DNA from: an uncultured Spirochaetia bacterium
Lineage (GTDB): Bacteria; Spirochaetota; UBA4802; JAGODF01
Length of the DNA: 5,133 nucleotides
Reading direction: 5' to 3'
NCBI GenBank assembly: GCA_937967705.1
Contig: CALCJG010000023.1
Coordinates: forward strand, 1 to 5,133
Positions within the stretch are counted from its first letter, which is position 1. Each line of letters begins with the position of its first letter. Positions 1 to 5,133 of this stretch are shown in pieces. The notes under the pieces were generated by a model. That model was given only the letters and a program-made list of their open reading frames with translations, did not search any database and had not been told where the DNA came from. The position numbers and the translations under genes are program-made.

Positions 1-144
1 TTAAAGATGGCCGAGACTTGATATTAGCAAGCTAAGGGGATTACACTTAAACTGGCAGGAAAATCTGTCTTGACGATGGGGTGCAGATCCGTCATCAGCT
101 TTCAGAGGGAACTGTCCAGGGTAAATAAACAACATTCTAATGTT
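1..144. other. tetR downstream flank, no supported gene
   Basis: This stretch lies downstream of the tetR stop codon. I see no plus-strand gene. On the minus strand the tetR frame stays open after its stop, from an ATG at 135-133 to a TAA at 3-1 (44 codons). That peptide has no recognisable motif and no clear Shine-Dalgarno sequence, so I do not call it. A weak, bulged GACG/CGTC pairing around 73-94 is not followed by a convincing T-run on the minus strand, so no terminator is called. A tetR operon partner, if any, would lie left of the window. Confidence 0.5.
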
Positions 145-756
145 TCAAATTCCATCAGAATGCGGTGCTGTATCCCTCATGGACTGGATTCTGGAAATAA
201 ACCATGACATCAAGTCCTCCGGATTATACTCCTTCCGGGGCATTATTCGCTCCATGAGACTGACGCCTTCATAAAACGCTATCAGGGCTTTCGCAATTCG
301 CTGGGTCTCTTTGGGAGGCAGGCCGTTTCTCTTAAAGAATTCTTCTGCCGCTTTTATCCAGATATGATAAGCGTCCTGGAGCTTTTTCTTTATTCCCGGG
401 TAATAGGCTGCCAGAGACCAGACCTCAAAGAGATTCCTTTCCGTGTTCATTTCTAAGAAGATGTGCATGATTTCCATGCTTTTTATCCTGAAATTGTCGG
501 AGGATAAGATCTCATTCCCCTGATCTGCGGCCCACTCTAAAAATCTGCTGTGATAATTCAGTATTATAGCATCAATATAATGAACCAGAATGTCTTCTTT
601 GTTTTTGAAATAATAGTGCAGAACTCCATGGTTTACCCCGGCCTCTCTGGCGATGTCTTTAATGGATGTCATGGAGTAGGGTTTGTCTTTCAGGCATCTA
701 TGGAGACCCTCGATGATCTGATTGCGCCGCTGATCCTGAATATTCTTTTTAGCCAT
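145..756 (-). CDS. TetR/AcrR-family transcriptional regulator
   Basis: Complete 203-residue protein, a usual length for a dimeric TetR-type DNA-binding regulator; most are repressors released by a small ligand. The N-terminal helix-turn-helix is clear: helix 1 at about residues 10-24 (RRNQIIEGLHRCL), then TSIKDIAREAG (30-40) and the recognition segment VNHGVLHYYFKNKEDIL (41-57), which matches the TetR_N pattern closely. The all-helical C-terminal part, with LFEVWSLAAYYP (109-120) and an aromatic-rich stretch to about 141, resembles the BetI-type ligand-binding domain (TetR_C_6); that subfamily call is tentative and the ligand cannot be told. The ATG at 756-754 is the only sensible start, because an in-frame stop (plus-strand 793-795) lies 13 codons upstream with no start codon between. 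No good Shine-Dalgarno precedes it, so translation may be weak. It is divergent from the sensor gene, and operator-like dyads lie in the shared gap, suggesting autoregulation. Confidence 0.93.
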   Translation of the reverse strand: MAKKNIQDQRRNQIIEGLHRCLKDKPYSMTSIKDIAREAGVNHGVLHYYFKNKEDILVHYIDAIILNYHSRFLEWAADQGNEILSSDNFRIKSMEIMHIFLEMNTERNLFEVWSLAAYYPGIKKKLQDAYHIWIKAAEEFFKRNGLPPKETQRIAKALIAFYEGVSLMERIMPRKEYNPEDLMSWFISRIQSMRDTAPHSDGI

Positions 757-790
757 TGGTTTATGTGGTGATTCGATGCAGTTGAATGTG

Positions 791-814
791 TGTTAATTGC
801 AATGGGTATTAACA
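791..814. promoter_or_regulatory. inverted repeat, candidate operator in tetR leader
   Basis: Perfect 7-bp arms TGTTAAT (791-797) and ATTAACA (808-814) flank a 10-bp centre. The dyad lies just downstream of the proposed tetR -10 box, in the predicted 5' leader, where a bound dimer would block transcription. It could be an autoregulatory site. In an AT-rich region a 7-bp-arm dyad can arise by chance, and its half-site is not clearly the same as that of the 873-898 dyad. Confidence 0.35.
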
Positions 815-826
815 AGCTGTTGGGAA

Positions 827-854
827 AATATAGTACTGCTTTACTGAATTGCAA
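827..854 (-). promoter_or_regulatory. candidate sigma-70 promoter of tetR
   Basis: Read on the minus strand, TTGCAA (854-849) is followed after 16 bp by TATATT (832-827), a reasonable -35/-10 pair. Transcription would start near 820 and give a leader of about 60 nt before the tetR ATG. The inverted repeat at 791-814 falls just after the start point and the dyad at 873-898 lies upstream of the -35. Both boxes deviate from consensus and the region is AT-rich, so this is a prediction only. Confidence 0.4.
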
Positions 855-872
855 GAAAAAAAACAAAAAGAA

Positions 873-898
873 TTGACAATCAGGCCATTGTTAGTCAA
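873..898. promoter_or_regulatory. 26-bp imperfect palindrome, candidate TetR operator
   Basis: Left half TTGACAATCA (873-882) and right half TGTTAGTCAA (889-898) are inverted copies matching at 8 of 10 positions, around a 6-bp centre. The reverse complement of the right half is TTGACTAACA. The size, symmetry and place between a TetR gene and its divergent neighbour are what is expected of an operator for a TetR dimer or pair of dimers. The outer TTGAC also forms a perfect -35-like TTGACA (873-878), but no good -10 lies 16-18 bp downstream on the plus strand. Binding by the adjacent regulator is inference from position. Confidence 0.5.
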
Positions 899-902
899 CT
901 AA
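891..902. promoter_or_regulatory. 12-bp dyad TTAGT-CA-ACTAA
   Basis: Perfect 5-bp arms around a 2-bp centre overlap the right half of the 873-898 palindrome. It is immediately followed by AT-rich sequence with -10-like boxes (TAATAT 900-905, TATAAA 903-908) that could serve the plus-strand sensor gene with a leader of roughly 160 nt. It may be part of one extended operator with the neighbouring dyad or the core site of a compact dimer. No proper -35 accompanies these boxes, so the promoter itself is not called. Confidence 0.35.
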
Positions 903-1061
903 TATAAAATCTTCCTCCGCTCTTTACAGGAAACGTATCAGCTTATTCCGAATATAAAGGTTATCGGGATCGTTAAGCTGAGGATGGTGTTTACCGGGCT
1001 TTCATGGGTTGAGGTCACGTGGGAAGACTTGGTTCTTCTTATAAATATATAGATAAATAAA

Positions 1062-1066
1062 AAGGA
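1062..1066 (+). promoter_or_regulatory. ribosome binding site of the sensor gene
   Basis: AAGGA lies 6 nt before the ATG at 1073, a good Shine-Dalgarno match and spacing. An in-frame TAA at 1058-1060 rules out any start further upstream, so this site fixes the start of the long sensor gene. Confidence 0.8.
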
Positions 1067-1072
1067 ATTATT

Positions 1073-4000
1073 ATGGAAGGATTTGTGACCAGAATCAATA
1101 TATTTATAATACCACCGGTCCTTTTTCTCATTACGGGGGTATCTCTTGCGGCATTTTCCCTGATAAAGGGTAAACGTCAAAAAGACACCATTTACTTTGC
1201 TCTCTTATGTCTCTGGTTTTCGCTTCTTTCGCCGATCTTTATCTCCCACCATCTTTTCAGGGGCGACATGGAATTGATCATGACCATTGAGCGGTCAATT
1301 CATGTCGTATATGTGTTTGTTCCCTGGATCGGTATTCTGTTCATTCACACCATGGTCGGTTATCAAAACCGTGTAATAACAATCGGTGCATTTATATTAA
1401 GCGCCATCCTGTCTCTCTCCGTTTTCACCGATTATTACGTCTATGGCCTCTGGGAATATTCATGGGGGTATATGGCAAAAGGCGGCATCATATTCCAGGT
1501 TTTCGGCGCCTACAGTTTCATAGGTACGATTTACGGTATCATCCGATTTTTAAGAAAAATGAAAACGGAAACGGATGATAATATGCGCTTGAAGCTCAAA
1601 TACCTCTATCTTGCAATGCTTTTTGTGTCGGTATTGACCATCTGTAATATTCCCGCGATGAACGGAATAAATTTCTATCCACTGGGGAATTTTGCCTTCA
1701 TTCCCATGATATTCATGGCCTGGGGTATTTTCAGGCACGATGTGATTCGTATAAACAGGTACACGCGCCAGCGGATGCTTGGCACGGTGGTCCGGACATC
1801 CATCGTTGCAGGGCTCTTGATCATAGTGGGAGGCGTAGTCTGGCTGTTTTCAAATCATTACATGGGGCAGATGATCAGCAAAACCATCCCCTACGGGTTG
1901 CCGCCGCTCATTTCTTTCATCGTCTGCCTGTTCTTTTCTATGATGATTTTCAGTTTCCGGGACAACAGCCGTGAATCATCGGTCTTCAGCATGCTGGCGC
2001 TGGCATACGCATTCCTGAGTCTCGATATCTATGTAAACAGCATTATTACGGACTCTGCGACAGGGCTGCGCGTAAGCAGGGCATGCCATGCCCTGGTGGT
2101 ATTTTTACCGGCTCTGCTGACTCATCTCATCAGAAGCGCCACCGAGCGGCGGAGCGAACGGCCGGTCCTCTGGTTTATCTACGCTGCAGGGTTCGCGCTT
2201 CTCCCTTTTACGCAGTCCGACCTCTACCTGCAGGGGATATATCGATACAGCTGGGGATTTTTTGCGAAGAAGGCGCTTCTTTTCGACATCTTCAGCCTCC
2301 TGACAGGGTTCTCGATCGTGTATTGCATCATTATTGTTATTATGGCCTACCGGCGGGAGGAACGGGCGTATTACAAACGGCGTCTCATGTACGTATTCAT
2401 CGGCGCCGCGTTTATTGCCCTGCTGTCCCTGGGGAATTTTCCGGCATTGAACGGATATGATGTGTATCCGGCGGGGAATTTCATCTTCATCCCCATGGTT
2501 ATTTTCGCCGTTGGATTGTTCCGAAACAATATCGCCGCGATGGTCCGGCTGGCCGCCGCCGCTGTTCGTTACGGGATGATGGCCTTTGTCTTGATCGGCG
2601 CGGCATTTGGGGCTTCTCTCTTCAGGGATCACTCGTTCCTGCCCGCCATATTCGCCGCATTTATCCTGCTGGTCATTTTATTCAGTTACTTCTGGAACAG
2701 ACTCTCCAATTATCTTTTTCACGGAAGGAAGGCCGGTTTACGCAAGGTTTTTGAACAGCTCGGGAAGGCCCTCTCCAGGGGGCGTAATTATGCCGAGCTC
2801 GGCAATTGCGTTTCCTGTTCGGTATTTAACGACCTGTTTGCCCGCTGGTGTGCGGTGTTGTTTTTCAGTGAAATGAACAATGCTTATCGTGGAATGAAGC
2901 AATGGAATCCGCAGCAGGGGATCTTTCGTGGTAAATCTGAGGTCATGAAGGATATGCCGTTGGTCATCGGAGCGGATGAACCGCTCACCGCATACCTGGG
3001 AAGCCGCAATACCCCAGTCAGACAGGTTGAAATCGAGGAATGGCTTATCTACTGTAAATTTCCTGTCCCTGTTGATGATCCCATACGTCTCGCGGACATC
3101 GCCATTCCTGTCTTTTTTGAGGATAGGCTATACAGCATTATCCTTCTCGGGCCTAAAACGGACGGCTCGGTCTATTCTACTGATGAGCTTGAATTCCTGT
3201 ATCAGCTTGGCCTCAGCTTCGGGCCATATATAGAAAAGGACAGGATTCTTCAACATCTGGAGATAAAGGTGGAGGAGAGAACCAGGGAACTCCATGATTC
3301 TGAAGAAAAATACAGAACGCTTCTCGACGTGGGAGTCATCGGCTATTTCGAGGTGGACCTGAGCGGAACTTATACCTATTGCAATAAGAGTTTTCTCGAT
3401 TTCCTGGGATATCCGGAGGACGAGCTCATAGGTAAGAATTTTCAGGAACTTGTATTAAAGGAAGACGTCCCTCAGATTATGGCAGAGTTCGGCGATGTTT
3501 TTCTTGGCAAGAAAGATCTGGCGATCATCCAGGTAAGGCCATCGAGAAAAGACGGTACAACCGCCTACGGTGACTGTTATGTAAGATCAAAGAAAAACAT
3601 CAACGGTGAGGTTTGCGGGTTCCAGTGCATAGGTGTCGATAACACCGACCGGAAAACAGCGGAGTTCGCACTGCAGGCGAGCGAGGAGAAGTACCGCCAC
3701 TTCATCGACAATGCCACTGAAATGATCTATAAAACAGACTGGCAGGGAAACTTTCTTTTCGTCAATCCTGCCATCGAGCGTTTACTTGGATATACCAGCG
3801 ATGAGATATATCGTATGCACTATCCCGATTTGATTGTTCCCGAAAGCCGGGAGAGCGAATTGGAATTCTATGGCAAGCAATTGAGGGAAGGGATCGATGA
3901 ATCCAACCGTGAAATTCCTGTTCTGACGAAATCGGGAAAAACATTATGGATAGCGCAGAGCGTGAGGTCTATCAAGGACGAAAAGGGAAGGATCGTTGAA

Positions 4001-5133
4001 TTCGACTGCATCGCCCGGGATATCACCGACCGGAAAACCGCCGAGGAGGCGCTTCGACGCAGTGAAGAGAAATACCGAAAACTCCTGGATGCGAAGATCA
4101 TAGGTTATTACGAGGTTGATCTTTCAGGAACGTTTACATATTCCAATCAGAGCATGTCCGCGTTCGTCGGCTATACGCCGGAGGAACTCATCGGGAAGAA
4201 TTACAGGGAAGTCATGGATCATGATTCGGCTAATCATGCTCTTGAAAACTTTGGCAGAGTATTCACCAGAGAAGTGGCCCTTGCAGTGGTCGAGCTGGCA
4301 ATGATACACGCAGATAACCATATTGTATATTCCGAAAGCTACGTGAGCCCGATGTTTGATGAGAATGATGAAATTACGGGTTTTTGCGGTGTGGGCATCG
4401 ACATAAGCAGCAGGAAGGATGCGGAGGAAGCCCTTCGCAGGAGCGAGGAGAAGTACCGTCACTTTATTGAACACGCGGGCGATGTCATCTACAAATCGGA
4501 CTGGAAGGGGAATTTTCTTTTCGCCAACCTGGCATATCAGAATTTTCTTGGTTATTCGAATGAAGAGATATGCCGCATGAATTATATGGACGTCATTCCG
4601 CCGGAAAATCGCGCCTCGGAATTTGCGTTCTACAGCAATCAGCTTAAAAACAGAATCGATCAGTCACACCGGGAGCTTCCTGTTCTCACGAAATCCGGTG
4701 AGGTGCGGTGGATCAAGCAGAGCGTGAAGTCCATCAAGGATGACACGGGTAACATCGTGGAGTTCGATTGCATCGCCCATGATATAACGGACAGGAAGGA
4801 GGCGGAGGAGGCCCTGCGCAAGAGCGAAGAGAAGTACCGGACAATTCTTGACGTTGGACTCATCGGCTATTACGAAGTTGACCTTAAAGGTGATTTTATC
4901 TTCTGCAATGACACCATTGCGTCAATTATCGGTTACACAAAAGATGTAATGACCGGAATGAATTTCAAGGAAGTGACTTTCGAATATCAGTTCAAGGAGA
5001 TAATGGCGGTTTATACCGACGTGCTTACAGGGAAAATACAAATCGGTATGATCACCATCCAGCACCCGCACAGGGAGGGAAGAATTATATTCGGCGATCA
5101 TTACATCAATTCAATGAAAGACCACACCGGAAA
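1073..5133 (+). CDS. multi-PAS membrane sensor protein, 3' end outside window
   Basis: An open frame of 1353 codons from an ATG with a good ribosome binding site runs off the right edge without a stop. Order of parts: about 17 predicted transmembrane helices (residues 10-541) holding two histidine-kinase-type 7TM modules; a cytoplasmic basic stretch (NRLSNYLFHGRKAGLRK); a GAF-like domain (about 556-722); a charged helical linker (about 720-750, KVEERTREL); then PAS domains starting at 743, 870, 997, 1124 and 1251, joined by linkers of the DITDRK-AEEALR-SEEKYR type. Positively charged loops (31-38, 161-176, 221-235, 354-363, 427-437, 542-557) all fall on one side, supporting N-out, C-in topology. 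The protein probably senses a membrane or periplasmic cue plus cytoplasmic signals. The output domain is not in the window: a histidine kinase is the most common partner of such architecture, but a cyclase, diguanylate cyclase or phosphatase cannot be excluded. No frameshift or internal stop was seen. The divergent tetR gene is the only visible neighbour. Confidence 0.93.
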   Translation, partial: MEGFVTRINIFIIPPVLFLITGVSLAAFSLIKGKRQKDTIYFALLCLWFSLLSPIFISHHLFRGDMELIMTIERSIHVVYVFVPWIGILFIHTMVGYQNRVITIGAFILSAILSLSVFTDYYVYGLWEYSWGYMAKGGIIFQVFGAYSFIGTIYGIIRFLRKMKTETDDNMRLKLKYLYLAMLFVSVLTICNIPAMNGINFYPLGNFAFIPMIFMAWGIFRHDVIRINRYTRQRMLGTVVRTSIVAGLLIIVGGVVWLFSNHYMGQMISKTIPYGLPPLISFIVCLFFSMMIFSFRDNSRESSVFSMLALAYAFLSLDIYVNSIITDSATGLRVSRACHALVVFLPALLTHLIRSATERRSERPVLWFIYAAGFALLPFTQSDLYLQGIYRYSWGFFAKKALLFDIFSLLTGFSIVYCIIIVIMAYRREERAYYKRRLMYVFIGAAFIALLSLGNFPALNGYDVYPAGNFIFIPMVIFAVGLFRNNIAAMVRLAAAAVRYGMMAFVLIGAAFGASLFRDHSFLPAIFAAFILLVILFSYFWNRLSNYLFHGRKAGLRKVFEQLGKALSRGRNYAELGNCVSCSVFNDLFARWCAVLFFSEMNNAYRGMKQWNPQQGIFRGKSEVMKDMPLVIGADEPLTAYLGSRNTPVRQVEIEEWLIYCKFPVPVDDPIRLADIAIPVFFEDRLYSIILLGPKTDGSVYSTDELEFLYQLGLSFGPYIEKDRILQHLEIKVEERTRELHDSEEKYRTLLDVGVIGYFEVDLSGTYTYCNKSFLDFLGYPEDELIGKNFQELVLKEDVPQIMAEFGDVFLGKKDLAIIQVRPSRKDGTTAYGDCYVRSKKNINGEVCGFQCIGVDNTDRKTAEFALQASEEKYRHFIDNATEMIYKTDWQGNFLFVNPAIERLLGYTSDEIYRMHYPDLIVPESRESELEFYGKQLREGIDESNREIPVLTKSGKTLWIAQSVRSIKDEKGRIVEFDCIARDITDRKTAEEALRRSEEKYRKLLDAKIIGYYEVDLSGTFTYSNQSMSAFVGYTPEELIGKNYREVMDHDSANHALENFGRVFTREVALAVVELAMIHADNHIVYSESYVSPMFDENDEITGFCGVGIDISSRKDAEEALRRSEEKYRHFIEHAGDVIYKSDWKGNFLFANLAYQNFLGYSNEEICRMNYMDVIPPENRASEFAFYSNQLKNRIDQSHRELPVLTKSGEVRWIKQSVKSIKDDTGNIVEFDCIAHDITDRKEAEEALRKSEEKYRTILDVGLIGYYEVDLKGDFIFCNDTIASIIGYTKDVMTGMNFKEVTFEYQFKEIMAVYTDVLTGKIQIGMITIQHPHREGRIIFGDHYINSMKDHTG
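1100..1732 (+). repeat. 7TM module A (residues 10-220)
   Basis: First copy of a duplicated seven-helix unit. Hydrophobic segments lie at about 10-32, 40-59, 75-96, 102-119, 138-160, 176-192 and 204-220. Signature motifs are YSWG at 129-132, NIPAMNG at 192-198 and YPLGNFAFIPM at 202-212, ending in GIFRHD. The layout and the end motif (a last helix followed by FRxxx and a basic stretch) resemble the N-terminal 7TM region of histidine kinases (HisKA_7TM type). The best-matched part, 1457-1735, aligns without gaps to 2246-2524 in module B. Confidence 0.7.
1889..2524 (+). repeat. 7TM module B (residues 273-484)
   Basis: Second copy of the seven-helix unit, with helices at about 273-295, 303-322, 338-355, 365-381, 401-423, 439-455 and 467-483. 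YSWG (392-395), NFPALNG (455-461) and YPAGNFIFIPM (465-475) recur exactly 263 residues after module A. Over 93 gap-free positions I count 34 identities by hand (about 37 percent). Further upstream the match continues weakly with small indels (RxxH...VFxP at 74-84 and 336-346). A linker helix at about 238-260 precedes the module and two more helices (498-515, 522-541) follow it before the cytoplasmic part. Confidence 0.72.
2738..3238 (+). other. GAF-like domain (residues 556-722)
   Basis: This cytoplasmic segment begins with an amphipathic helix (RKVFEQLGKALSRGRNYAEL) and ends with a typical GAF finish: a strand DIAIPVFFEDRLYSIILLGPK (split here as DIAIPVF and LYSIILLGPK), then YSTDELEFLYQLGLSFGPYI. 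GAF domains bind small ligands such as cyclic nucleotides or chromophores, or serve only in dimer contacts. I see no diagnostic ligand residues, although several cysteines are present (579, 582, 593, 661). The final helix runs directly into the coiled-coil-like linker ahead of the first PAS. Confidence 0.7.
3299..3679 (+). repeat. PAS domain 1, type A (residues 743-869)
   Basis: First 127-residue PAS unit. It begins with SEEKYRTLLD and has the type A core IGYFEVDLSGTYTYCN, followed by FLGYPEDELIGKNF. It ends in the degenerate linker GVDNTDRKTAEFALQA. By hand count it shares 55 of 127 residues with PAS 3 and 43 of the 103 visible residues with PAS 5, but only 40 of 127 with its neighbour PAS 2, mostly in the linkers. 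No heme or flavin ligand signature is evident. Confidence 0.85.
3680..4060 (+). repeat. PAS domain 2, type B (residues 870-996)
   Basis: Type B PAS unit with core MIYKTDWQGNFLFVN and LLGYTSDEI, then IPVLTKSG (79-86 of the unit), a tryptophan at position 90 and EFDCIARDITDRK leading into the linker. By hand count 83 of 127 residues (65 percent) match PAS 4 with no gaps, far more than either matches the PAS domains beside it. An 18-bp exact DNA match (3679-3696 and 4441-4458) covers the start of the two units. Confidence 0.88.
4061..4441 (+). repeat. PAS domain 3, type A (residues 997-1123)
   Basis: Type A PAS with core IIGYYEVDLSGTFTYSN, then FVGYTPEELIGKNY. The middle of the unit (about residues 50-60) shares nothing with PAS 1 at aligned positions, so the ligand-facing helices have diverged while the strands and linkers were kept. 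It ends VGIDISSRKDAEEALRR, a weaker form of the usual D-I-T-D-R-K finish. Confidence 0.85.
4442..4822 (+). repeat. PAS domain 4, type B (residues 1124-1250)
   Basis: Type B PAS with core VIYKSDWKGNFLFAN and FLGYSNEEI, LPVLTKSG, a conserved tryptophan and EFDCIAHDITDRKEAEEALRK. It is the close copy of PAS 2, 762 bp downstream. Synonymous positions have drifted a good deal, so the duplication is not very recent, while the protein similarity suggests shared constraint. Confidence 0.88.
4823..5133 (+). repeat. PAS domain 5, type A, truncated by window end (residues 1251-1353)
   Basis: Third type A PAS, with SEEKYRTILD and core LIGYYEVDLKGDFIFCN, then IIGYTKDVMTGMNF. The last strand and linker are cut off by the window edge after about 103 residues. 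It keeps the exact 127-residue start spacing from PAS 4. If the alternation goes on, a type B unit would start near residue 1378 (just past position 5200). Confidence 0.82.

Larger units (their letters stand above)
757..1072. other. divergent intergenic region (316 bp)
   Basis: This gap separates two outward-facing genes and must carry the control signals for both. The part nearest tetR (about 780-910) is AT-rich. It contains three inverted repeats, a plausible minus-strand promoter, an A-rich run (855-870) and two copies of the 8-mer AATTGCAA (795-802 and 847-854). The part nearest the sensor (about 910-1040) has more ordinary composition and shows only a small TATTC-C-GAATA dyad (944-954). 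It ends in an AT-rich run (1039-1063) before the sensor's ribosome binding site. I see no RNA gene, riboswitch fold or insertion element. Confidence 0.7.

Noticed and set aside
1..135. 44-codon minus-strand frame in phase with tetR after its stop, hinting at a tetR interrupted by a stop codon
   Set aside because: The 203-residue tetR product is already a full-length family member, and the downstream peptide shows no domain or ribosome binding site.
550..771. 73-codon plus-strand frame opposite tetR
   Set aside because: It is antisense to the conserved DNA-binding domain of tetR and has no motif of its own.
873..908. TTGACA with downstream TAATAT/TATAAA as a sensor promoter
   Set aside because: The spacers are 21 and 24 bp, too long for a normal sigma-70 promoter; the TTGACA is better explained as the arm of the palindrome.
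984..1052. 22-codon plus-strand frame ahead of the sensor, possible leader peptide
   Set aside because: GAGG directly abuts the ATG with no spacing, and there is no attenuator hairpin or run of regulatory codons.
938..1180. 80-codon minus-strand open frame across the sensor start
   Set aside because: It overlaps the sensor's ribosome binding site and first 36 codons and has no recognisable motif; the plus-strand gene explains the region better.
2105..2632. 175-codon minus-strand open frame opposite the sensor's membrane region
   Set aside because: It lies antisense to a continuous, well-supported coding frame, and its translation is charged low-complexity sequence with no domain. It is a shadow.
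3868..4863. Two minus-strand open frames (3868-4101 and 4660-4863) whose translations resemble each other
   Set aside because: Their similarity comes from the 762-bp PAS pair duplication on the other strand, not from a real antisense gene family.

Overview
The window holds two divergently arranged genes and the regulatory gap between them. On the minus strand (756 to 145) lies a complete TetR-family transcriptional regulator. On the plus strand, from 1073 to the right edge, runs one very long open gene of 1353 complete codons with no stop. It encodes a membrane sensor: a large polytopic membrane region, then a GAF-like domain, then a ladder of five PAS domains, the last cut by the window end. 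This long gene is easy to overlook because it has no stop codon inside the window; I followed its frame codon by codon and checked the phase at several points.

The sensor is built by duplication at two scales. The membrane region contains two copies of a seven-helix module resembling the N-terminal 7TM region of histidine kinases, with signature motifs repeating at a gap-free offset of 263 residues. An extra helix between the modules lets both sit in the same orientation. I count about 17 helices, with positive loops consistently on the side expected for N-out, C-in topology. The PAS domains start exactly every 127 residues (743, 870, 997, 1124, 1251) and alternate between two sequence types, A-B-A-B-A. 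The history therefore looks like duplication of an A-B pair (254 residues, 762 bp) rather than of single PAS units. The output domain (histidine kinase, cyclase, phosphatase or other) lies beyond the window, so the signalling class is not shown here.

The gap between the genes (757-1072) is AT-rich and has three inverted repeats that could be operators. One is a 26-bp imperfect dyad with TTGAC/GTCAA ends, one is an overlapping TTAGT-CA-ACTAA dyad, and one is a 7-bp-arm dyad just downstream of a plausible tetR promoter. This layout fits an autoregulated TetR protein that may also control the sensor, but that is inference. The first 144 bases, downstream of tetR, contain no gene I can support.

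Organism: a Gram-negative environmental bacterium is likely. Long 7TM/GAF/multi-PAS sensors are common in groups such as Spirochaetota and Desulfobacterota, but nothing here fixes the taxon and I hold this loosely. There is no sign of phage, insertion sequence, CRISPR, tRNA or rRNA.
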